Origin: Balamuthia mandrillaris
Lineage: Eukaryota > Discosea > Longamoebia > Balamuthiidae
Assembly: GCA_031835245.1 (NCBI GenBank)
Contig: JAVKOQ010000024.1
Span: 1 to 64,000, forward strand
DNA length: 64,000 nt
Direction of reading: 5' to 3'
Below are positions 12,302 to 20,831 of the stretch, piece by piece; position 1 is the stretch's first letter, and every line of letters starts with the position of its first letter. A program made the translations under genes and the position numbers. A model generated the notes under the pieces. The model saw only the letters and a list, made by a program, of their open reading frames with translations, ran no database searches and was not told the origin of the DNA.

Positions 12302-13951
12302 TTAGCTCATTTGCCCAACAAGTTCCAGTAACTGATCAAGAGAAAGGGTGATGCGGCCAGTTCTCTGCGTATCTCTCCACTGGAAGAGGCTTCGGCCTTG
12401 CGCCACAGTCGCACAAAGCATCATAAAGTCTTGAAATGTGATACCATAGCCACTCTGCAGTGGATGATAGGCAAAACACAAAGAATTATTGGTGAGGCGA
12501 TATAGTTATCCCTCCCTAACAAAACTTGCAGCGCGGGCAGAAAGGATACCTTGTCATATTTGGCCATGAGGGCTTGCACGGCTGGCAATGATAGCTGAAA
12601 ACCGGCAGTGGCAAGTGCGCTATGTATTTCTATTTGGTGGGCAGTTACACGCTCGCTGGTTAGGCTCTGCACAAGGGGTTGCGAGCTCCTTACAATTATA
12701 CTCACCTCGGGCGTCCAGGCGACCGCTTCTATCCCGATCAGCACTGAAAAAGGCAGTCTGCAAGGAAGACATAAACTTATGGAGGCTTGCATACTCTAAG
12801 TAAGAGCAAAAAAAAATAAATAAATAATAATCATCATCATCATCATAACCAACTTGCATCAGGCCACCATAAGAAATAGAAACCACAACTAACCACAAGA
12901 GGAGAAACAGAAAAGCTGAAAAAAGGAAGAAAACTCAAGCTAAGTTACCATAAAAATCTATGGTTCCAGAACGGTCCTGGTCAAAGACCTGAAGCAGCTT
13001 GAAGGCAACGGGATAGCCCAGTGGGACACCGTTGAAAGTGACTAGAGGAACAGTCAGTTAGAACGACACCTCCAAAAGTTGGTATGCGTCCCAAGAACAC
13101 TTACTTGTAGCAAGTTCATTGGCCGTGATGGAACCACTTCGGTCAGTGTCAACGCTCTGGAACCAGGCTTGAATTTCGTAGAGCTCAGCTGGGCTTAGCT
13201 GTTGATAGTAGGAGCTGTACTGCAGGCCCAAGGCAAGCAGTACTTGTCAGAGAGGGAGAGGGAGAGGGAGAGGGAGAGGAGAGGGAGAGGGAGAGGGAGA
13301 GGGAGAGGGAGAGGGAGAGGGAGGGAGGGAGAGGGAGAGGGAGGGAGAGGGAGAGGGAGAGGGGGGGGGAGAGGGAGAGGGAGAGGGAGAGGGAGAGAGA
13401 GAGAGGGGGAGAGAGGGAGAGGGAGAGGGAGAGGGAGAGGAGAGGGAGAGGGAGAGGGAGAGGGAGAGGGAGAGGAGAGGAGAGGAGAGGGAGAGGGAGA
13501 GGGGGAGAGGGAGAGGGAGAGGGAGAGGGAGAGGGAGAGGGAGAGGGAGAGGGAGAGGGAGAGGGAGAAAACAGAACATAGGAGAAGAGAAAGCTGTGGC
13601 TACCCAGTTGTTTTTGAAAGCAGTGGGTGGGGGTCGAGGAGCAGCCCAACTGCTGGGAGGGCCGGAAGTGGTGGTGGTAGTGATTGTGGTTTTTTGGTAA
13701 GCAGCAGTTTGGCCAGAGGCGGGAGGAGGGTAGCCACCCCCTTGGTAGGTGGGAGGGGGATAACCTCCCTGCTGCTGCTGGGGATAACCCCCCATCATAG
13801 AGGGGGGTGGTGGGTAGCCGCCTTGTTGTGGGTACTGCGAAGGGGGATAGCCTCCTTGCTGGTAAGGTTGAGGGGGATAGCCGCCACCACCACCACTGAC
13901 ACCTCGGCCGGCGGCGGGTTGGCCGGGATAACCGCCTCCTCCCCCGTACAT
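12302..13951 (-). CDS. Penta-EF-hand calcium-binding protein (peflin/ALG-2 type)
   Basis: Six exons (13951-13604, 13219-13105, 13041-12949, 12795-12706, 12629-12550, 12454-12302), all in phase, give 292 aa. Residues 1-105 are a Gly/Tyr/Pro-rich repeat region (GGYPP units) as in peflin. Five EF-hands follow: EF1 [12 protein letters not shown] and EF3 [12 protein letters not shown] have full Ca-binding loops; EF2 [12 protein letters not shown] also looks competent; EF4 ([12 protein letters not shown]) lacks several acidic ligands; EF5 is a degenerate dimerisation hand ([12 protein letters not shown]). This is the penta-EF layout of PDCD6, peflin and sorcin, which act as Ca-dependent adaptors at ER exit sites and ESCRT-linked membranes. 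The long N-terminal repeat favours peflin; I do not assign an exact ortholog. Intron 1 (13603-13220) holds a large hexanucleotide array. Confidence 0.92.
13250..13567 (-). repeat. Hexanucleotide (CCCTCT-type) microsatellite in PEF intron 1
   Basis: About 320 bp of GGGAGA units on the + strand, with interruptions (GGGGGGGGAGA and GGAGGGA variants). On the sense strand of the PEF gene it is a CCCTCT polypyrimidine tract that fills most of intron 1 and stops about 30 nt before its acceptor at 13220. Long open frames across it (Ser/Pro/Leu or Arg/Gly/Glu) are repeat artefacts. Confidence 0.97.
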
Positions 13952-14327
13952 TATTATGAGCGGATTGCGCTAGAGTAGAGTATTGCGGTTGGTTGGGGGT
14001 GGTTGGGGGTGGTTGGGGGGGGCGGTGGTCAGCACGACTTCTCTCTTCTCTAGCTTCTTTTTTTGGCCTTTTATCCCGATAATTGATTGGCATTATTAAT
14101 ATATTTATCAGCATTATTTTTGTTGGTTATGATTAAAGATAAAAAAAAAGTCAACCACCACCGAACCACAGCCAAACGAAGGCCTCAAGGCTGGAGGAGG
14201 AGAGGAAGGAGGTCCCACATTTGTTGTTGTTGCTTGCCTACAGGCCCTCTTTCACAGCGACGACGACCAATTGCTCTGTTTGGGTGCTTCTTCACTACTG
14301 GGAGGACTTCACCTGCTTCTTGCATCG
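13952..14327. promoter_or_regulatory. Divergent promoter region, PEF gene / RhoGAP gene
   Basis: 376 bp between two divergent start codons. It contains a G-rich tandem (three TTGGGGGTGG-like units at about 13988-14027) and an AT-rich middle (14080-14150). No coding sequence was recognised. Promoter role is inferred from position. Confidence 0.5.
13988..14027 (+). repeat. G-rich tandem decamer, potential G-quadruplex
   Basis: Three consecutive decamers of the form GGTTGGGGGT, followed by a run of eight G and GCGG. There are at least four runs of three or more G on the + strand within 40 bp, which meets the usual G4 pattern. It lies about 40-75 bp upstream of the PEF start codon, on the non-sense strand of that gene. 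Confidence 0.7.
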
Positions 14328-17300
14328 ATGGCGCTGCTACTCAAAGTGGCCATTGTGGACAGAGACTTCATCAAAACGATAAAGTTTAACCTTGAGGATA
14401 GCATCGAGGAATGCCTGAAGGAAGTGCATCACGTCATCAAACAACCATACCAACCCTCCAAAGAGAAGTATGCTCTTTTCGTGAACGGAGTGCGCTGCCA
14501 AGAAGATCTCCCACTCTCCTCCTTCAAGCTCAAAAATTTGGTTAGTATACGTGCCTGCAAAATGCCAACCTGTGCAGCTACCACCTCCTCCCAAAATCCA
14601 TATTCGTTGTTAACTCCCCCTCTTGCTCTCTAGGATCGCGTCGAGTTTAGGAAACTTTCTTTGGACGCTTGCGACTCGACGGGCTTGCTCTTGTCTACGG
14701 TCCCTCCAGCCCTGCCTTCTTCCAGAGGGGAAGTAAGACGTATGGTGGCAATACCTACTCATCCCCTTCCACTTCCGCGCAGTGCTTCGTCCATGATGAT
14801 CCGTGCCCACTACGCGGCTCGGCATGGCGGGCTTGGCACTAGTTCTTTGCCACTTTCATCCTCCTCCTCTTCATGTTCTTCGTCGTCGTCTTCTTCCTCA
14901 TGTTCTTCTTCTTCTTCTTTTTCTTCATGTTCTTCTTCTTCACCCACACTTCCACTCTCTTCTAGTCCCCGGTTCGGTTCTTCCCCTTCCTTAGGAAAGG
15001 GACCAGCGGCCCTTTCGTTGGAGGACAGAAACGCATCGCTTAAACAGCATCCAACCTCCAATACATCCCCTATACTTGACGCACGAGTTACAGAGAAGAA
15101 GAAGAAGAAGAGACCAGATTTCGACCGCAAACATCGCCGATCTCTTTCTCTGGAAGACGTCAATACCTATAAAACAGCTCAGACACAACCAACCGAGACT
15201 GAAAACACTCCTGGTTCATCACCGCCTTCTTTTCTTGAAGAGGATGAACGAAAGGAATCCAAAGTGCGAGCGCTCTCCATTTCCATAAGGAAGCTGAACC
15301 TTTCAGCCGGCTCGGACTGGGTTTCCAAGAAATATCAAGACCGAAAGAAGGGAGAAAGTGCAGACACATCAACAAGCGCAGCAACAAACCACCCCGACCC
15401 TTCCGCCAATCATGTCTTTTTGGTGGTGGAATCCGTAGAACAGAAGTTGAAACGCACTCTTAAAATGGATAAGAGTGCGCGCATTGCAGATATTATTGCC
15501 AACTGGACCAAAAAGAACCCAATTGAGGATATGGAAGACTACGGGCTCGTCCAAAAGGATGATAAGCAACGGGAACGGCTAGACCCGAGTACAACAATTT
15601 CCTCTTATAACTTCGCAGCCATGGTAAGAGCTGCCTTATGTCTATTTCAAAGTAGTCATTCAATTATTGTTAACACTAGAAACTTGTTTTCCTTGCCTCA
15701 CTTTAGACAGTTTTGATGCTTACACGACTACAAATGCAAGTCACCATTGAACTTGAGTGGTCTAGCACTACGATGATTCTCACGATTGATCCTCAAATTA
15801 AGATCAAAAAGCTTGTCAAGAGAATTATGGAGATTGTGAAAAGAAGGGAAACCATTGAGAATCCAGAGGAGTACTGTCTATTCCTCCCACATAAGAAGAA
15901 TCCTTGTGAAATGGTGGCTGATGGGAGAAATTTTGCCACTACTGAACCACGGGCCAAAGCTGGCATACTAATGGATCTAAATCGAACAGTTCAATCGTAT
16001 AGACTTTGCAAGGACGACATCCTTCAATTTAGACGAGAGCTCACTGTTGGCTTAGCCTCAGGTATGCAAGCATATTGCCAAAGGATCAACAATGACTTAC
16101 TTCCTCTATTTGCAGATTCCGTATTTATAACCATTGATGCGCCTTGCCATGAACGAAAGCTGACATTTCAGTTTAAAAATGACACCTTAGTGCAAGATAT
16201 CTATACCACTTTTTTAAAAAAAGCTAAGTTACGACCAAATGACTGTGAGGGGTTTTACCTCTTTGTTAAGGTTAGACATTACTCTTGTTTTTAAAATGTC
16301 AACTCATTTGATGTCCTTAGGAAAGCAGAATTAAGTCTGTTAAGGACAAGATTGTCTCCGCCAGCAGTTTAACACCTAAGCGTCGGCAAGGAGGATCAAA
16401 TTCCGGCATGTTGGGTGTTGCCAAGAGCAATCACACATTAATGGATGCAATGCAACCACTATCTACTTATATCACTTACAATTTGGTATGTTTAAGCACA
16501 GAATTATTAATTATTTACTGGCATTTCATGTTGTGAAGGTGTATGCTAACCTTTGCTTTCAGTCCAAAATAGTATTTTTGCAAAAAATTGACCCTTCAAG
16601 AGCACCCACTATGGGACCTGAGAGTAACACAGTTTTTGGTGTAGAGCCCACCTCACTGAAGCAAACAGAAGATAATGGTTAGAATTCGTGTTTTGTTTTA
16701 AACAAAATTGTTAACTTGGTTATGGTCTAGGGTTTGTTGTTCCATTAGTACTGGCCCAACTACGACATGCACTGTATGCAAATGAAGGCATATCTGAAGA
16801 GGGCATATTCAGGCTTGCAGGTGACGAGTTGCTGATGAACAAACTTAAAAAACAGCTAAACAACGGCTCATTTATGCCAGACTTATGCACTGATGCTAAT
16901 ACAGCAGCAACTCTTATAAAAGTAAGTATTATAACTTGGAATCATGCCACTAGTACTGAGCATTGCTGTACAGCGTTGGTTTGGGGCGTTGCCAACTAGA
17001 GTGTTTGCCTCATTGCCTCAAGGAGAATTTGAACGTTGTACTAGAGATGAGACAGCATGTTTCACGTTTCCTGATTTATTAGCTGAGCCTCAACGAACCT
17101 TATTCCTTTGGCTCCAAAATATACTTATAGATGTGGCCAAGCAACAACACATCAACAAAATGACACCAGGAAACTTAGGTATGTCTTTGTCCTATGTTAT
17201 GTTTGCTTATCTGCTTAACAACTGTTACAGGTGTTGTGGTTGCCCCTGTTATGGCACCTATCTCTAAGGATAACCCAATGGCTAGTCTTTTGGTTACTAC

Positions 17301-17493
17301 TGAAGCTGTTACTATACTCCAAACTTATCACATCAATTGGAAAAAGAAATGTAACTGTGTATTAATAAATCAAGGTAACTATTACTTAATACTTGTTTGA
17401 TCAGTCAAGGCCACAATCAAGCTTCAACAACTACAACAACGTCGTGAAGTTTCACCATTCTATTTTTTTCTTTTCCATCTGACGCTTTGCTGA
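14328..17493 (+). CDS. RhoGAP protein with several N-terminal ubiquitin-like (talin/FERM-type) folds
   Basis: Ten exons in phase (14328-14540, 14634-15623, 15707-16061, 16116-16270, 16321-16485, 16563-16677, 16731-16921, 16974-17178, 17231-17350, 17405-17493) give 865 aa ending in TGA. Residues 1-80 resemble a talin F0-like ubiquitin fold. Residues 80-340 are Ser-rich and low complexity. Three further ubiquitin/RBD-like segments lie near 340-400, 402-510 and 520-575. Residues about 640-835 form a RhoGAP domain with the arginine-finger motif EEGIFRLAG near residue 690, so it should be catalytically competent and accelerate GTP hydrolysis on Rho/Rac GTPases. The pairing of talin/FERM-like folds with RhoGAP suggests membrane or adhesion targeting of GAP activity; this is inference. 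I do not recognise a named ortholog. The last ten residues are Phe-rich. Confidence 0.82.
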
Positions 17494-19416
17494 ACTTGCC
17501 AATTAAGCATACAGATATCTCTTTTGTTGCACAGGTCAGTTGCCTGCCACATTGCCAATGAGTTGAAGGCTCATTTCAATCACAAGTGGGCAGCAGTGAG
17601 CAGGATTTGAGACAACAAAGCAACCAGGATGTGTATGTTTCAAGCCAAAAAGCGGCTGAAAGGAGTGATATAAGGAGCCAATGAGAGTGTATTGAGACCA
17701 CAATGAATAAACAAGCAAGAAATGAGAGCATTGGAGCAGCTGCTTCCCTAGGTCACCTGGTGCTGGTCTAGGTGCCTCAGCTGTAAAAAGCAGGGCACCT
17801 ACAATTAAGTCACTTAACCAGTACTATCTTCCTTTTCCTCTTTGTTTCTTTGTCACTGCCCTCTTCCTCTTTGTCTTTTTCCTCTTCATCATCATTGTTA
17901 TTATTGTCATAATCATCAAGTGGTAGTCTGTGTTTGTCATCTTTGTTGTCCTCCTCCTGTTGTTCAATGCTTTAATGATGTCATCCTCTTTCTCTTCCTT
18001 TTTTAAGCAATAGCCAGCCATCAGATGGTGCCTGCTGAAGCTACTGAATGCCTTATTAGTGGGAGAGAGGGAGAGAGGAGTGTATTCCAGAAGATAGAAA
18101 GAAAGAGTGAGAAAGGAAATGTACCAAATAGTATGAAAAGAGAGAGAACTTGGTGATAAAAGCCTATTGCTGCTTAAATAGGCCACAGATGACAATGAGT
18201 TCTGTGAGAAGGTCAGTAGGAGAACAACCTAATGGACACTAACTTGATGAATGTAGGGAAAAGACCTTTAATAGAATGATAAGAAGAAATATAGAAGGAG
18301 AGATAGGGATAGGTATTATGGGAGAGTAGTATAACAGGTCTCATGAACAGCCCATAAGCAATATGTGTTGATAGTTTATTACAAGTTATGACACTACTGG
18401 ATTGATTCAGGTTACAAGCAGAGCATAAAATATAGTGAGAGAGAGAGAAAGGGAGAGGGAGGGAAGGAATGAGAGTGAGAGAAAGAGAAAAAGAGAGTAA
18501 GAGAAAAAGAGAATTCCAATCATAGCATGGTAAGTAAAGTAAGAGCCATCATTGCTACCTTTGCACTTATTCAACTTCTTCCAACAAAACGTGAACAAGG
18601 TGCATTGAGGAAAAGCAAGATGGCAGCCCCTCTGAACCACTTCACTCTGGTTCATTTTGCCTCACCTGTTGTGCACCAGGAGAACAAAAGGAGGGAGGAA
18701 GTAGCAGATGACCACACTTTCTTGAGCCTTTCTTTTGACTGATTGTTTAACAATATGCAAACACCTCTGCTGCCTCACAAAAAAAAAGCAAAAAAGGGGC
18801 AAGAAAAAAATTACACCTTGATGTTGGAAAACCAATGATTCATTATGACTTCCTGTTGACACTTTCCTTGGATACTCCAAGTTTTCTTGCCCCTTTTTAT
18901 TTTCCCCTTTTCCTCACCACACATTCAAAGCAGGGGGAAAAGGGAAAGGGAGAGCAAAAGAGACAATATTACAAGTTATGAGACTACTATATAGATTCAA
19001 ATTATATTAGTGACAAAGAGAAAGAAAGAAAAAAAAGTGAGAAAATTCTTACCACAGTAATGAAAGGTGGTCAATTCCTTACTACTTTTCTAACTTCTTT
19101 CAACAAAACATGAACTATACATATATATCAAAGAAAAGCAAGATGGCAGCCTCTTCGATCCACTTCTTTTGACTGAGTGTTTAGTGAACAGCAAACACAA
19201 CCTGCTGTCTCACTTTTCTCCTTTCACTGCTTACAAAGAGAATAGCAAAAAAGAAAAGAAATGATGACAACAAAAAGCCAAGGAGAAAAAAGGAAAAGGC
19301 CAAGAGGACTATGAACTATGAGTGCTGTTTATATGGACTTTTGGATAGCTACTAACACAAAGAGAGAAAAAAAGAGCAAGAAAGGGCATAAATATTATAT
19401 ATTAAGTGTTATTGTT
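17494..19416. other. Non-coding, purine/AT-rich spacer at the edge of the transposon island
   Basis: No supported gene. The tract is rich in GAGA/AAAG on the + strand (for example 18430-18510 and 18900-19030) with only short random frames. It begins at the RhoGAP 3' end and leads into the LINE fragment. It may be decayed transposon sequence, but I see no recognisable domain. Confidence 0.5.
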
Positions 19417-19430
19417 GGTAAAAATACCTA

Positions 19431-19638
19431 GTAATAGTAGTAGTAATAAGAAGTTTATTTACTCTGAGAGCAACACCAATCTATACATAAAAAGTAAGCA
19501 TTGTACATACATAGTGTACTCTTACTTCTCTTACTCCCTCAACCTCAATGCCTTCCCAATTGTTATTCAAAATCACAAGTGAAAGGTGTTGAATCAGATT
19601 TTAGACTAACTTTGTCATTTAGCTATAAACACTTCCAT
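19431..19638 (-). mobile_element. 5'-truncated LINE (non-LTR retrotransposon) copy, 3' UTR only
   Basis: Positions 19436-19626 are almost identical to 26122-26310, the 3' end of the longer LINE fragment nearby. The element lies on the minus strand and ends in a trinucleotide tail (TTACTACTACTA type) at 19431. It is flanked by a 14-bp direct repeat, GGTAAAAATACCTA, at 19417-19430 and 19639-19652, the expected target-site duplication of target-primed reverse transcription. It has no coding capacity. Confidence 0.88.
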
Positions 19639-19652
19639 GGTAAAAATACCTA

Positions 19653-20313
19653 AATTTTATGAAAAACAAGAAAATGAAGTTATCTCCTTCAGGATGAGAA
19701 AAATGTGGTTCTTTATCTTGGATTGACAGATAGACTGAGAGAAAAACTTCCAAGTGGCTTTTGCAGTCCTTGAATAGACTAGCTCCTGGCAGTCTGTTAC
19801 TGATAAAAATATAACACTATTTTCATAGCATTCTCTAAGGAACCAGCAGGCATTCAACAGGCATCCTATTGTGGCTATTGGTCACTGTGTTGATGTTGAG
19901 CTGTGTGCAGCTTTTTTTTACAATGAAAGACCATACTGAATCAAGAGAAAAGCCAACTGGAAAGAAGATTAAGAAGAAAAGAAACATTGTTCATTATAGC
20001 TACTGCTTTGGACAGTTATTTGCAAACTAGCTCAATCAAGTCTCTATTTCTGTTAAATAAACAAAATGATAGAATAGATAGTAATCATAACAAAGTAATA
20101 ACTAACAACAAGTTGTAAACCTTTTGATCAATAAATTAATCAACTACCAAATCAAAAAAAAAAACAAGAAACAACACTCTTTACATACAAACAAGTTTTT
20201 CCAAATTTCTAGGTTTATAGGTACTTTTTCATAGAATGAGAGGAAGAGAGAAGAAGCATACTTGTAGGCAACAAAAATGCGGAAAAATAGGAAAACTGCC
20301 ATGCAAGAGCACT
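19653..20313. other. AT-rich non-coding spacer
   Basis: No gene, repeat copy or regulatory motif that I can support. Short A-rich tracts only. Confidence 0.5.
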
Positions 20314-20548
20314 TGTTGGTAAAATCACCAACACTTATCTCAAGACTCCTCATGTTGGATCCGTCCCGGACCCTCAGCTCTCCTTTCTTTTGTATCCCCC
20401 ATCCTTCCTTTCTCCCTTTTCCCCTTTCTCTTGGTGTACTTTGAAGCAACGTTGGAGATTCACTCTCGTTGTCCTTCCTCTATTCTCTTGAATACACTCC
20501 TTGTCTCGTCACTGACTCTTTCCTTCCTAAGGTTGGGTTCAACCAACA
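20314..20548 (+). mobile_element. Solo LTR of chromovirus family 1 (plus orientation)
   Basis: A 235-bp LTR that begins TGTTGG and ends CCAACA, nearly identical to the LTRs of the adjacent element but inverted relative to them. It is flanked by a perfect 4-bp duplication CACT (20310-20313 and 20549-20552). No internal sequence is attached, so it arose by LTR-LTR recombination of a full insertion. Confidence 0.93.
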
Positions 20549-20584
20549 CACTGAATTGATTGACAGTCAGGAGAGGGAACAGGT

Positions 20585-20820
20585 TGTTTGGTTGAATCCA
20601 ACCTCAAGAATAAAAGAGTCGGTGATGAGACAAGAAGTGTATTCAAGAGAATAGAGGAAGGACAACAGGAGTGAATCTCCGACATTGCTTCAAAGTACAC
20701 CGAGAGAAAAGGGAAAAGGGAGAAGGGAAGGATGGAGGATACAAAAGAAAGGAGAGCTGAGGGTCCGGGACGGATCCAACATGAGGAGTCTTGAGATAAG
20801 TGTTGGTGATTTTACCAACA
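20585..20820 (-). repeat. 3' LTR of chromovirus 1
   Basis: 236 bp, one extra T in the terminal CCAAACA compared with the other copies. Preceded on the minus strand by the purine-rich tract. Confidence 0.95.
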
Positions 20821-20831
20821 TACTCCCCCTC

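Noticed and set aside
13185..14114. Long open frames (258-309 codons) on both strands across 13250-13567
   Set aside because: They are translations of the GGGAGA microsatellite in PEF intron 1; the same region is removed by a well-formed intron.
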